Notes under the pieces: model-generated
Databases searched by the model: none
Seen by the model: only the letters and a program-made list of their open reading frames with translations
What the model was told of the DNA's origin: nothing
Assembly: GCF_900177375.1 (NCBI RefSeq)
Contig: NZ_FWZU01000002.1
Location: 372,001 to 436,000, forward strand
DNA from: Desulfovibrio gilichinskyi
Lineage (GTDB): Bacteria; Desulfobacterota; Desulfovibrionia; Desulfovibrionales; Desulfovibrionaceae
Direction: 5' to 3'
Length of the DNA stretch: 64,000 bases
Made by a program: the position numbers and the translations under genes
Shown: in pieces, positions 45,393 to 54,143 of the stretch
How the letters are laid out: every line of letters starts with the position of its first letter
Position numbering within the stretch: position 1 is the stretch's first letter

Positions 45393-46253
45393 TCACTCAG
45401 GTAGCTTTGTTTCTGGTTTGTTTTCAGAAAGAAACCTTCCCGGAGAAATTCCTATTACACGCTTAAAGTTCCGTGAAAAATGACTTTGGTCAAAAAAACC
45501 TGAATAAAGTGCCGCTTCAGCAAGTGTTATCCCCATTTTTATTAAATGCTCAGATTCACGCACTCTGCAATGGATCAGGTATTCCTGCGGAGATATTCCG
45601 TATTTTTTTACAAAAAGTTTTTGAAGATGAAATGAGCTGATGCATGCGATATCGGACAGATTATTAAGTGTCAGATTGTTTCGGAAATTTTCAGCTATAA
45701 AAGATTTAACTCGTGCAAGAGCTTCGTTCTGCTGTCCGCCGTCTTCTTCAACAGGAGGGGACGTGCTTAAATTTTGAATTGCATGGTAAAGAAAGGTGTT
45801 TAAGCTTATCTGCCGTTCTAAGCTTGCGCCGGGTGTTCCAAGCAGTTTAAAAAAAATATTAAACGATTCTATGTCAGCATTGCGATAAATCAGATGCGGG
45901 TTGAATGCCGGAGCCGAATAGTGTTTTCCGCAAATATCTTCAGCCAGTTTTTGCAGGAAGTATTTTTCGACACATAAAGATCGATATGAGTGCGGACCGT
46001 TTGTCCCCTTGGAAAAGGATTCACAGCTGTGAGAAGTGCCGGGGGGGAGTATGCTCATTTCCCCGGCACTGAATTCGACTGCTTGTGAATGAAACTTAAT
46101 TTTGCGACTGCCGGAATCAATCAGGCTGAAAATGTAACCTGAATGAACGTGGCGGGGGAATTTATTGGCAATGTTTACAGCCTCCACAGCTGTTGCATAA
46201 GCCATTCCCTCGAGTTCATGGAATATGAGTTTTTCATTCTTATTCGGGATCAT
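45393..46253 (-). CDS. AraC-family regulator with N-terminal cupin-like domain
   Basis: A 286-residue regulator. Residues about 25-110 form the AraC-type ligand-binding cupin (HVHSGYIFSLIDSG, MSILPPGTSHSCES). Residues about 185-280 carry two helix-turn-helix units (LNNLSDIACISSFHLQKLFVKKYG and AALYSGFFDQSHFSRNFKRVIG), ending with the family's C-terminal Pro/Gly turn. The ATG has no clear ribosome binding site. The gene upstream on the same strand encodes a free-standing cupin 77 bases away, perhaps cotranscribed. The ligand is unknown. Confidence 0.87.
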   Translation of the reverse strand: MIPNKNEKLIFHELEGMAYATAVEAVNIANKFPRHVHSGYIFSLIDSGSRKIKFHSQAVEFSAGEMSILPPGTSHSCESFSKGTNGPHSYRSLCVEKYFLQKLAEDICGKHYSAPAFNPHLIYRNADIESFNIFFKLLGTPGASLERQISLNTFLYHAIQNLSTSPPVEEDGGQQNEALARVKSFIAENFRNNLTLNNLSDIACISSFHLQKLFVKKYGISPQEYLIHCRVRESEHLIKMGITLAEAALYSGFFDQSHFSRNFKRVIGISPGRFLSENKPETKLPE

Positions 46254-46330
46254 CTGTTCACGACTGTATCAAGAGGATGATTCAAAATCTACTTAGTTCA
46301 GTTCTGCCGAGTGCATTTTCAACGGTCTAT

Positions 46331-46723
46331 TTAGACAAGAGCAGGAAAGAACTTTGCAAGCAGAACCAGACCTTCACTTCCGGCCTTAACACTGTGTGTC
46401 TTTCCTTTGGGGATAATTGTTGTCCGCCCCGGATGATAGCTAACATTTTTTTCTGCCAGCTTAGCCTCGCCGCTTCCTTTGATTACTTCATGCAGTTCCC
46501 ACTGGTTTTCATGAGTATGCGTTTCAAGTGTGCATCCAGGGTCGATGCGGACTATGTGGCAGCTTAGCTGTCCGTCTGTCTTTGATCCGGTGATAAGATG
46601 TTTCAGGGAAACTCCTTCAAATGCCGGATGCGGATTCCAATTTAAATCTGAGCAGTTGGTGGAATCATTAAGGTATTCGATAGATCCATTTGAAATGAGA
46701 GCGGATATTTCTTCGGGCTGCAT
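46331..46723 (-). CDS. Single-domain cupin protein
   Basis: A 130-residue protein dominated by a cupin beta-barrel. The metal-binding first motif is visible as THTHENQWELHEVIKG, with the second motif at RTTIIPKGKTHSVKAGS. It probably binds a metal and a small ligand. Function is not told by sequence, since cupins include enzymes and pure binding proteins. AAGGAG precedes the ATG. It sits directly upstream of the AraC/cupin regulator on the same strand. Confidence 0.82.
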   Translation of the reverse strand: MQPEEISALISNGSIEYLNDSTNCSDLNWNPHPAFEGVSLKHLITGSKTDGQLSCHIVRIDPGCTLETHTHENQWELHEVIKGSGEAKLAEKNVSYHPGRTTIIPKGKTHSVKAGSEGLVLLAKFFPALV

Positions 46724-46891
46724 GGTGATGCTCCTTACGCTGAAGGTTTTGCTGTTTTTATTTAAACAGCGGTTGATGTTCAGCAGGTAATAGCCGGAAA
46801 AAATTGGCGCGGGATTGTATGATCTTGTGAAATTAAGAATGTTTTTGCGGGGAGTAAATTAAGTATGCGGCAGGGGCGCGGTGTATATATT

Positions 46892-46923
46892 AAAGAGGCT
46901 GTGCTGAAGCACAGCCTCTTTTA
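46892..46923. terminator. Terminator downstream of the OsmC-like gene
   Basis: AAAGAGGCTGTGCT / AGCACAGCCTCTTT perfect stem with a two-base GA core loop, eight bases after the minus-strand OsmC-like stop. Confidence 0.88.
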
Positions 46924-46930
46924 AGAAAAA

Positions 46931-47326
46931 CTAAACTAATTCAAGTTCAAATGCCGGAGGATTGATCAAATGTTTTTTTACAGTGCAGAGGTCAATGGTC
47001 CTTAGCAGAGCCGCTTTGTACTTTTCCGGAAAACCTTCCGGCAAAGTAAGCAGGTAATTAACTTTTGATATGTGAGATGTTTCTGGATTCTGAACGTATT
47101 CAACGTTAAGCGCGATGCCGTTCATTGTGATTGCTTTGGATTCACAGAAATTGCGTGCATAGTAAGCTGCGCAGGTTGCAAGAGATGTTATAAACAAATC
47201 AAGCGGGCTGGGTGCTGAGCCTTCTCCGCCTTTATCAACCGGTAAATCTGTACCGGCAGTAAAGCCGTCACCGGTTGCATTAAGTTTCTTTCCCTCACCA
47301 AATTCTACTTTTATTTTTTTAAGCAT
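46931..47326 (-). CDS. OsmC/Ohr-family protein
   Basis: A 131-residue OsmC-fold protein. Peroxidase members of this group have two catalytic Cys. Here one lies in SLATCAAYYARNFCESK (two Cys, ten residues apart) and another in IDLCTVKKHL near the end. The central SPLDLFITSLATC motif is the OsmC signature. It may reduce organic peroxides or be a non-peroxidase YhfA-type member; the spacing fits the latter better. GGGG before the ATG is a weak ribosome binding site. A terminator follows. Confidence 0.85.
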   Translation of the reverse strand: MLKKIKVEFGEGKKLNATGDGFTAGTDLPVDKGGEGSAPSPLDLFITSLATCAAYYARNFCESKAITMNGIALNVEYVQNPETSHISKVNYLLTLPEGFPEKYKAALLRTIDLCTVKKHLINPPAFELELV

Positions 47327-47455
47327 AATTACCCCGAATTAAGTTGCTTGGGTTTTGGAATGCGATATTCGTGGGGGAAATTTGCTTCACTTACGGATAA
47401 AAATCAATGGGTGAAGCTCTTAAAAAAAGTGTTTTATGTTAATTGGTATATGATT

Positions 47456-47914
47456 TTAAAAATACTTTCTTTTGGACGATTTTATACATGCTTTTCCGTT
47501 GCATGTGTCTTCAAGCACCTTTTCAAAATCAATTTCAGTAGACATTCTGAATCCGCACCCTTCAGGGAGCTGTCCGTGCTGTAAAAAAATAGATGGGGAT
47601 GGGAAAGTTCTGCAAAGCGTCGGGCGATTTTCGTAGTCCGTGCACAGTCCGTCTTCTCCTAAATGCGTGCAGGCAAATTTCAGAAAACCGTCTTCGGTTT
47701 TCCCTATAATTTTAAAAAAATTGAGATGCGGATTTTTAATTGATGCCTTGCGGACCTGCTTTTCACTGCGCAGCCATGTGGAGTCAACATAAAGTGAAAT
47801 CTCACGACAGCATTTTCCGCACATGTTGCACGAGCCGCGGATAACCACGACTTGTTTTCGTTTTTTCAGCCGCCACAGGCGAAATAGAGAAGCCATATTG
47901 TGTAAAAAGGACAT
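47456..47914 (-). CDS. YkgJ-family cysteine-cluster protein
   Basis: A 152-residue protein of the CxxCxxCC family thought to bind an Fe-S or zinc cluster. The cluster is CNMCGKCC near residue 30, followed by ACTHLGEDGLCTDYENRPTLCRTFP and a late GCGF, the ordered Cys set of the family. The function of the family is not established. The start could be the ATG at 47914 or at 47896; neither has a good ribosome binding site. The C-terminus is basic (KACIKSSKRKYF). Confidence 0.83.
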   Translation of the reverse strand: MSFLHNMASLFRLWRLKKRKQVVVIRGSCNMCGKCCREISLYVDSTWLRSEKQVRKASIKNPHLNFFKIIGKTEDGFLKFACTHLGEDGLCTDYENRPTLCRTFPSPSIFLQHGQLPEGCGFRMSTEIDFEKVLEDTCNGKACIKSSKRKYF

Positions 47915-48005
47915 TGGTATCTATTGGGTTTAAGGTCACTTGAATTAGTAATTAATATTAGCAAAGAATTGTGATTGCAAGGATATGATAGCAGGAACCG
48001 AGAAT

Positions 48006-48055
48006 AAAAGAAAAACCCCGATGATACGTGAGTGGAATCCGCATCATCGGGGTTT
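48006..48055 (-). terminator. Terminator downstream of the GNAT gene
   Basis: Perfect 13-bp stem AAACCCCGATGAT (48013-48025) / ATCATCGGGGTTT (48043-48055) with a 17-base loop. The T run is on the minus strand only, so it ends transcription coming from the GNAT side, about 90 bases after that gene's stop. Confidence 0.85.
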
Positions 48056-48091
48056 GCAGGAGTGGAGGCCCGCGCCTGAGCCTCCGTCTGC
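48056..48091 (-). ncRNA. GC-rich structured element in the 3' region of the GNAT transcript
   Basis: A two-part stem: GCAG (48056-48059) pairs with CTGC (48088-48091), and GGAGGC (48064-48069) pairs with GCCTCC (48080-48085), enclosing a ten-base loop. It abuts the terminator stem. Its GC content stands out against the AT-rich surroundings. This could be the 3' part of a small RNA running from about 48140 down to 48006, or just a 3' untranslated structure. No known RNA family was recognised. Confidence 0.35.
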
Positions 48092-48144
48092 TACAATATT
48101 GTTCCGGGGACTGAACAAAGGAAGTGGAGGTAGGATGTATTTTA

Positions 48145-48543
48145 TTAAAGAGTACTTACAAACATAGGTGCCTTATCTGCGTGGTGAGTGAATCCGCAGT
48201 GTTTGTAGAATTCTACTTTTTCATTCATGGAAATCAAAATCTTGCGTGGAATATCACTGTATGTGTCCAGCATTGTATCTACTAGCTTTTTGCCAATGCC
48301 GTGGCCCTGATAAGCTGGATGCACAAGCAGGTATTGAAAATATACGGTGAGCACTGTGTCAGTCATTGAATTAATCAGACCTACCAAAGTGGTGCCATCC
48401 CATGCCGAATAAACTTTATGTGAGTTGAACATGGCTTTTTGCAGCTTCTGCGGATAATTTCCTGATTCCCAATTAACGGAAAGAAAGAGCTTTTCGAGTT
48501 CTTCGGGACTTAAGTCTTTTGTCCAGCTGTAAGTAATAGCCAT
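48145..48543 (-). CDS. GNAT-family N-acetyltransferase
   Basis: A 132-residue single-domain acetyltransferase using acetyl-CoA. The pyrophosphate-binding motif A is VHPAYQGHGIGKKLVDTML near residue 75, with FYKHCGFTHHADKAPMF as the C-terminal motif B. The N-terminal TKDLSPEELEKLFLSVNW is typical of a large group of uncharacterised small GNATs. AAAGGAG precedes the ATG. The acceptor is unknown. It is monocistronic, with a structured 3' region and terminator downstream. Confidence 0.88.
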   Translation of the reverse strand: MAITYSWTKDLSPEELEKLFLSVNWESGNYPQKLQKAMFNSHKVYSAWDGTTLVGLINSMTDTVLTVYFQYLLVHPAYQGHGIGKKLVDTMLDTYSDIPRKILISMNEKVEFYKHCGFTHHADKAPMFVSTL

Positions 48544-48728
48544 GATTTTACTCCTTTCTTGTTGTCGTTGAGATAGGTGTAAATTAGCTGATATCTATAT
48601 GTCTAATATATAATGTACTACATATTGATACTTAAAAAGTCTTGATATGGTCAGATGAATGGCATTAACTTATGATGGCAGTATGTTGAGATAATATTTA
48701 GCAGTTAGCTTCGGCGGTGCTGAGTATA

Positions 48729-48768
48729 AAATAAACGGGATTAAGTCAGTTTAATCCCGTTTATTTTA
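48729..48768. terminator. Terminator downstream of the 602-residue gene
   Basis: AAATAAACGGGATTAA / TTAATCCCGTTTATTT stem with a short GTCAGT loop and T runs on both strands, just after the minus-strand stop. Confidence 0.88.
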
Positions 48769-48773
48769 TTTAA

Positions 48774-50582
48774 TCACATTTTTAAATATCTTTTGTAGCA
48801 GGCGATTGCATTCATAATGAAAAGTGAAGTCGTCACTTCGCTTCCGACAATTATACGGGTCGGATGGCGGACCATTGTCCATTCGTATGCTTTATAAGGA
48901 TGTTTCTTGCGTCCTTCTCCTAGATGGTCATGCAGAATGCGGATTCCGCGTTCGATCAGTCCGTCTCCGCGAGTTTCATATTGCAGCAGACAAAGTGTTG
49001 CCACGGCAAGGGAAGCGTCAAACGGATTGAGTGTTGCTCCCAGCATGTCATATTTGCAGTAGTTTATGGCAAGTTGGCGGATAACTTCCACTTTGCCGTC
49101 AGGGTCGATTATCCGGCGTTCATTTTCAGGAATGGTAAGCCATGTATCATATAATCTTCCTGCATAGCTGACGTATATTTCAGGCAGGTAGAATCTTACC
49201 GCACTGTCTTGTTTAAAATTTCCGCTTACAAACGCATTATAATGGAATGTGAGAAATCTTTTCACTGTTTCCAGATTATCTCCTTCAAGAGCATTCCATT
49301 GCTTGCGGTTGGTCAGAATTGATTCGAGAATATCCATGTTGTGCCCCGGGCATACTTCGTTGCCGAGAGTTTCACGGATTATTCTTCCGTTTTCTTTTTC
49401 AAACGGTTTATCAAACCATAAAGGGACTGCTCCGTAATAATCAAGCGGACGGGTCATGGTTATGGTCGGCAGATTGGTTTTGTTACCTCCGCCTATCTGA
49501 TATTCGTTTATAATTTCCACCCATGGAAAATCCAGAAACTCTTCACAGTGCTTAAGAAGCTGCACGTCACAGTTAAGATTTTTTTTTGCTACCAGATCAA
49601 GCCACTTGCGGCTCATGGCAAGGGCAAGGAAGGTTGTGTCCACATCCGGCACGTAATCATCAAAACCAAGCTCTTTTTTAGCTTTCCAGTCTTTAGGTTT
49701 GAGGTTGCAGAGCGGTTCACCTTTTTCGTTTTTAGGAAGACAGGTTATAGCCGGATGTTTAATTCCTGAACTTGGACCCTTAAGCCATTCCATACTTGTG
49801 ACGATAAGAAAATTCAGAATGGATTCAAGCATTTCCTTAAGCTTGCTCTGTTCATTTTGAGGCAGCTCTTCCAGAATATACAGGTTGTAAATCTGCTCAA
49901 AAAAGATGTCGTCATAAAAGGCGGTGCGGTGCGTAATCCATGAAGCAGGCATGCTGAGCGGTTCGGCAATCCCCTTCCACGGACGGCGGAATATTTTCAT
50001 GACAAGCGGATTGGCGTGCAGAAAACAGCGCATCAATCCGAACAGCAGGTTGATGTTCTGAAATTCAAAGGAACCGAGTCCGTTCAAGATATTCATGAAG
50101 TTTTCGCCGTCGCAAATTGAATCGCCGGGCATAATAACCTGCGCGGAAACAGGAAAATATGGATCAGCGGGATTTTTGTCCCATACTTTGTATATGTCAT
50201 CCAGCACGGCCCTGAGAACTTCGTTCACCTCAGCATCTTTTATGCGCGGTGGCTTGGTATCGGCCGCATGGCGGATTCTCCACTGCGGGTCTTTTACTTT
50301 GCTTAGAAGTGCGGCCAGCGGAGCAAAGGTTTTTTGGGTCCACTGCGGATTTTGCCAGTCGTCGTAAGTTGCGATCATGGCTTGCGACATCATGTTGCGG
50401 TAGATTTCTACTTTTTGCATGGGAATATCAGGATGTGAACACCAGCGCAAAAGAAAGTGTTTAAGCAGAGGATTACCGAAAAGTTTGCGATAGAGTTTGC
50501 GCAGATTTTTTCCCGGACCGCTGATGGTCCGGCTTTTCAGTATCGGGTCATCACATATATCATATATTGTGGCGTGCTTCAC
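48774..50582 (-). CDS. Unrecognised 602-residue protein with DVDT motif, possible alpha-alpha toroid
   Basis: I cannot name this protein. It is soluble, without signal peptide or membrane helix, and rich in Trp, Tyr and Pro. Residues 313-316 read DVDT followed by T, resembling the DxDD motif of squalene-hopene and class II diterpene cyclases with the last Asp replaced. The C-terminal third has helix pairs (ASLAVATLCLLQYETRGDGLIERG, then SEVTTSLFIMNAIACYKRYL) like repeats of the alpha-alpha toroid fold. Early residues are Arg/Lys-rich. The start is GTG at 50582 with GGAGA upstream. It is monocistronic and divergent from the EndoQ-helicase gene. A prenyl or terpenoid role is speculation. Confidence 0.65.
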   Translation of the reverse strand: MKHATIYDICDDPILKSRTISGPGKNLRKLYRKLFGNPLLKHFLLRWCSHPDIPMQKVEIYRNMMSQAMIATYDDWQNPQWTQKTFAPLAALLSKVKDPQWRIRHAADTKPPRIKDAEVNEVLRAVLDDIYKVWDKNPADPYFPVSAQVIMPGDSICDGENFMNILNGLGSFEFQNINLLFGLMRCFLHANPLVMKIFRRPWKGIAEPLSMPASWITHRTAFYDDIFFEQIYNLYILEELPQNEQSKLKEMLESILNFLIVTSMEWLKGPSSGIKHPAITCLPKNEKGEPLCNLKPKDWKAKKELGFDDYVPDVDTTFLALAMSRKWLDLVAKKNLNCDVQLLKHCEEFLDFPWVEIINEYQIGGGNKTNLPTITMTRPLDYYGAVPLWFDKPFEKENGRIIRETLGNEVCPGHNMDILESILTNRKQWNALEGDNLETVKRFLTFHYNAFVSGNFKQDSAVRFYLPEIYVSYAGRLYDTWLTIPENERRIIDPDGKVEVIRQLAINYCKYDMLGATLNPFDASLAVATLCLLQYETRGDGLIERGIRILHDHLGEGRKKHPYKAYEWTMVRHPTRIIVGSEVTTSLFIMNAIACYKRYLKM

Positions 50583-50683
50583 GCTGTGTTCTCCATGTTG
50601 TATTTCTGAGTTTTATTGCAAAATCGGTGTAACAAAGCCGCGCTTGTCTTGCAATCCACCTTTGCAGAGGTTAGTGTCTCTGT

Positions 50684-50706
50684 GAATCTATAGAAGTAGT
50701 AGATTC
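50684..50706. promoter_or_regulatory. Inverted repeat in the divergent spacer before the EndoQ-helicase gene
   Basis: GAATCTA at 50684-50690 and TAGATTC at 50700-50706, perfect 7-bp arms separated by nine bases. It lies between the divergent 602-residue gene and the helicase gene, where it could be a shared operator. It could also be chance in AT-rich DNA. Confidence 0.3.
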
Positions 50707-50758
50707 TGAGTCGCTTTCATTGAAATTGTTATTAATTATTGGGATATTATGGTATAAT

Positions 50759-53700
50759 ATGGAACGATTTACAGCTGACCTTCACATACATTCCAGATTT
50801 TCCCGTGCCACAAGCAAAGGACTTACTCCGCGTCTGCTTGCAGCTTGGGCACGGATTAAAGGAATAGATGTAATAGGAACAGGCGACTTCACACATCCTG
50901 AATGGTTGCAGGAGATAGAAGAACTGCTTGTAGAGGACGGTTCCGGATTGCTTTCACTTCGTTCTCCGCAAGGGCTTGAAAATGAAGTTGACTGGGTGAG
51001 CGGCCCGCTTGCCGGACAGACCCGCTTCATGCTGCAAACCGAAATCAGTTCCATATATAAACGATTCGGTAAAACCAGAAAAGTTCACAATCTAGTTTAT
51101 ATGCCAGATCTTGAATCAGTCCACAAATTTAATGCTAAACTCGGTGCCATCGGCAATTTAAAATCAGACGGCAGACCCATTCTAGGCTTAGACAGTAAAG
51201 ACCTCCTTGAAATTGTTCTCGAAACCAGCAACCGCGCTTTCCTTGTTCCCGCACACATCTGGACTCCTTGGTTTTCCCTTTTCGGTTCTAAATCCGGCTT
51301 TGACAGTGTAGAAGAATGTTACGGAGATCTCTCTCCTGAAATTTTTGCCATGGAAACAGGGCTTTCTTCTGATCCTGAAATGAACTGGCTTATCTCCGCC
51401 CTTGATAAATATCGTCTCATCTCCAATTCAGATGCTCATTCCGGTGAAAATTTAGGCCGTGAAGTCAATATTTTCAGAGGAGATATGTCGTATGAAGGCA
51501 TTTATCGCGCTTTGCGCGGAGAAGGTCTGGGGCATAAATTCTTGGGGACTATTGAATTTTTTCCTGAAGAAGGAAAATATCACATGGACGGGCATCGTAA
51601 TTGCGGAGTTATGCTAGATCCGCACGAATCAAAGATGCGGGGGGGGATTTGTCCCGTTTGCGGAAAACCTCTGACCATCGGTGTTTATTCCAGAGTTCTT
51701 GAACTTGCTGACCGGGAAAATCCCGTTCAGCCGAAGGGACAACCGGGATTTTCTTCGCTTGTACCGCTGCGCGAATTAATTTCAGAAGTAGTCGGGGCCG
51801 GTCCTAAATCCAAAAAAGTGCTGAGTGTGTACTCTCCTTTAATTAAGGAGTTCGGTTCTGAATTTTCAGTTTTACAGCAAATTCCGCTGGAAGATTTGAA
51901 GCACCATAATGTGCATCTTGCAGAAGGCATCAGAAGGATGCGTGAAGGGCAGGTTATACGCAACCCCGGTTTTGACGGACAGTATGGAACCATTTCCGTT
52001 TATTCCGCACATGAGCGTGATGAAATCTTAAACGGCGTAAGACTTGTAGATGTGCCCAAAAAAATTTGCAATCTTGATGACGGTAAATGTTACACTGATG
52101 TTGTTAAGGCCAGTGAGCAGGTCGAGTCACCAGTTGAAGACTCAAATGTTATAAAATTTAATGCTGCCCAGAAAAGTGCGATTGAAGCCGGGCCTGGGCC
52201 GGTTCTTGTTATCGCCGGACCGGGAACAGGAAAAACTCAAACTCTGATGGGGCGCATAGCGTATCTGCTTGAACGCGGAACTCGCGCACGGCGTATTCTG
52301 GCTCTGACCTTTACACGTAAAGCCGCGCAGGGAATGAATGAGCGTATGAAATCTATGCTCGGTGAAGATGAAGTCCTTCCGCGTGCTGACACAATCCATG
52401 CTCTTGCTTTTGATTACTGGGCTTCAATGTTTGAACTTTCTCCTATCATCCTTAATGAAGAGACTGCCCGCAGGGTGTTTGCCAGAGCGAACCCTGAACT
52501 AACAGGATTGCGCCTTAAAGCAGCATGGGACAATTTATGTTTGCGCCGTGAAACTCTTGAACCGTTATCCGATGAACTGAAAAAATATAATTCAAATTAT
52601 TCCACTCAGAAAGATCAATACAGTCTGGTTGACTATACCGATCTGCTTGAGTTTTGGCTGGGCGATCTCAGTTGCGGAAAATATATCAGGACATTTACTC
52701 ATTTTCTGGTGGATGAAGTTCAGGATCTTTCACCTTTGCAACTCGAAATTATTCACAGACTCGCCGATGCTGATGATAAAAATAAAAGTGAAGGCGGCGG
52801 AGAAGGTCTTTTCGCCATAGGTGATCCTGATCAGTCGATTTATGGTTTTCGAGGCGCGGCAGGTAACATAGCACAAAAATTCAAAACGTATTGGCCTGAT
52901 CTTATCGAGATAACTCTTGAAGATAATTATCGTTCAGCGCAGGCTGTGCTGGATGTTTCAGCGTCAGTACTTGAAAATCCTCCAATGCTGATTGCTCATA
53001 AAAATTATGAAGCCGATCTGCATCTTTTTTCCGCTCCGGACGGTGTTCGCGAGGCGTCATGGATTGCTGACCGCATAAAGCATCTACTAGGTGCGACAAG
53101 TCACAGCCTTGGTGATTCCTTCGGGCACGGTACACTCAGTCCCGGGGATATAGCGATACTTGTCCGTTTTAAAGCTCTAATGGGCCCGATTGAAAGTATG
53201 CTCAGGAGGCAGGGAATTCCTTGCAGTGTGCCTGAAACGGAAATGTTCTGGCATGATCCGCGAGTAGAAATTTTGCTCGGTGCTGCCCGCAGAATGCTCG
53301 GATTTGCGGAATCATCTGACGATGAAGCTCCTGAAGTCCCGGAGAAGATTATCGCGCGTGGACCGCTTGGGCTTTCCGCCTATCTCAGTGAGATGCCGCC
53401 GTTTGATCAGTTGTTCTGGGAAAGTGCACCGTTTAGAAAAATGGTCAAAGGATTTGACGAATACGGAGGATGGACTGGGCTTATCAACTGGATTCATATG
53501 CAAAATGATCTTGACCAAGTCCGCAATAAAGCTGAAAAAGTGCGCATAATGTCCATGCATGCAGCTAAAGGTCTTGAGTTTGAGGCTGTGTTTTTAGCAG
53601 GTCTTGATGACGGAATAGTTCCTTTTGTCGGTATTGATGTGCTGACCGGTAATTTCTCCGGCGGGGCAGGGACGGGTATTGAAGATGTGGAAGAAGAGCG

Positions 53701-53902
53701 CAGGCTTTTATATGTGGGTATGACCAGAGCTAAGAAAAACTTATATCTTTCGCATGCTGTGATGCGGCCGCTTTATGGAAGGACTCTGCGGTTGCCGATC
53801 TCAAGGTTTTTGAAGAACATCCCTGAAAATCTGGTGAAGAAGTCAGCAATGATTGCCAAGGTGATGCAGAAAGAAAAAAAGATAAGCCTTTTGGACATGT
53901 AG
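50759..53902 (+). CDS. EndoQ-like PHP nuclease fused to a UvrD-type DNA helicase
   Basis: A 1,047-residue fusion. Residues 1-430 match the EndoQ/TIGR00375 group of PHP-domain endonucleases that nick DNA at deaminated bases. H9/H11 (ADLHIHSRFS), D43 and H46 (GTGDFTHP), E95, H166 and D225/H227 (SNSDAHS) supply the metal site, and C282, C298 and C301 fit the zinc finger. Residues 465-1040 are a superfamily 1 helicase: Q471 motif, Walker A GPGTGKT (487-493), DEVQDLS, GDPDQSIYGFRGA, EDNYRS, HAAKGLEFEAVFLAG and YVGMTRAKK. ATG 50759 is chosen over TTG 50720. The fusion implies nicking at a lesion coupled to unwinding. Confidence 0.85.
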   Translation: MERFTADLHIHSRFSRATSKGLTPRLLAAWARIKGIDVIGTGDFTHPEWLQEIEELLVEDGSGLLSLRSPQGLENEVDWVSGPLAGQTRFMLQTEISSIYKRFGKTRKVHNLVYMPDLESVHKFNAKLGAIGNLKSDGRPILGLDSKDLLEIVLETSNRAFLVPAHIWTPWFSLFGSKSGFDSVEECYGDLSPEIFAMETGLSSDPEMNWLISALDKYRLISNSDAHSGENLGREVNIFRGDMSYEGIYRALRGEGLGHKFLGTIEFFPEEGKYHMDGHRNCGVMLDPHESKMRGGICPVCGKPLTIGVYSRVLELADRENPVQPKGQPGFSSLVPLRELISEVVGAGPKSKKVLSVYSPLIKEFGSEFSVLQQIPLEDLKHHNVHLAEGIRRMREGQVIRNPGFDGQYGTISVYSAHERDEILNGVRLVDVPKKICNLDDGKCYTDVVKASEQVESPVEDSNVIKFNAAQKSAIEAGPGPVLVIAGPGTGKTQTLMGRIAYLLERGTRARRILALTFTRKAAQGMNERMKSMLGEDEVLPRADTIHALAFDYWASMFELSPIILNEETARRVFARANPELTGLRLKAAWDNLCLRRETLEPLSDELKKYNSNYSTQKDQYSLVDYTDLLEFWLGDLSCGKYIRTFTHFLVDEVQDLSPLQLEIIHRLADADDKNKSEGGGEGLFAIGDPDQSIYGFRGAAGNIAQKFKTYWPDLIEITLEDNYRSAQAVLDVSASVLENPPMLIAHKNYEADLHLFSAPDGVREASWIADRIKHLLGATSHSLGDSFGHGTLSPGDIAILVRFKALMGPIESMLRRQGIPCSVPETEMFWHDPRVEILLGAARRMLGFAESSDDEAPEVPEKIIARGPLGLSAYLSEMPPFDQLFWESAPFRKMVKGFDEYGGWTGLINWIHMQNDLDQVRNKAEKVRIMSMHAAKGLEFEAVFLAGLDDGIVPFVGIDVLTGNFSGGAGTGIEDVEEERRLLYVGMTRAKKNLYLSHAVMRPLYGRTLRLPISRFLKNIPENLVKKSAMIAKVMQKEKKISLLDM

Positions 53903-53945
53903 GCTGTAGTTTCTTCTTTTTCATCGTATATTGCCTGTAAGAATT

Positions 53946-54092
53946 TTATAACAGAAACATGCGATAAAGCAGTTTTTCATAAACGGTTGACATTCTTCTT
54001 GCTACGATGGCACTAAGCCCGACTTCACGCAGTCTGCAAAATATATGCAGCGGGTTGAGGTAATGTTGAAAAAACATTCTACAGCGTTTCAT
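53946..54092 (-). CDS. Small basic protein, 48 residues
   Basis: A short gene with a strong ribosome binding site: AGGGAGA (minus strand, 54104 to 54098), five bases before the ATG. The product starts MKRCRMFFQHYLNPLHIFCRL and ends VYEKLLYRMFLL. It is clearly basic (about nine Arg/Lys against two Glu) with amphipathic character and two Cys. I do not recognise a family with certainty. Nothing overlaps it: it is convergent with the helicase gene and divergent from cbiR. A small membrane-associated or RNA-binding protein are both possible. Confidence 0.6.
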   Translation of the reverse strand: MKRCRMFFQHYLNPLHIFCRLREVGLSAIVARRMSTVYEKLLYRMFLL

Positions 54093-54143
54093 TTCAGTCT
54101 CCCTGCGTAATAAATGGATTACGGCTAATACCTAGCAAAAATT

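Noticed and set aside
53903-54143. Cobalamin riboswitch in front of cbiR
   Set aside because: No B12-box-like sequence was found, and most of the space is occupied by the short minus-strand gene.
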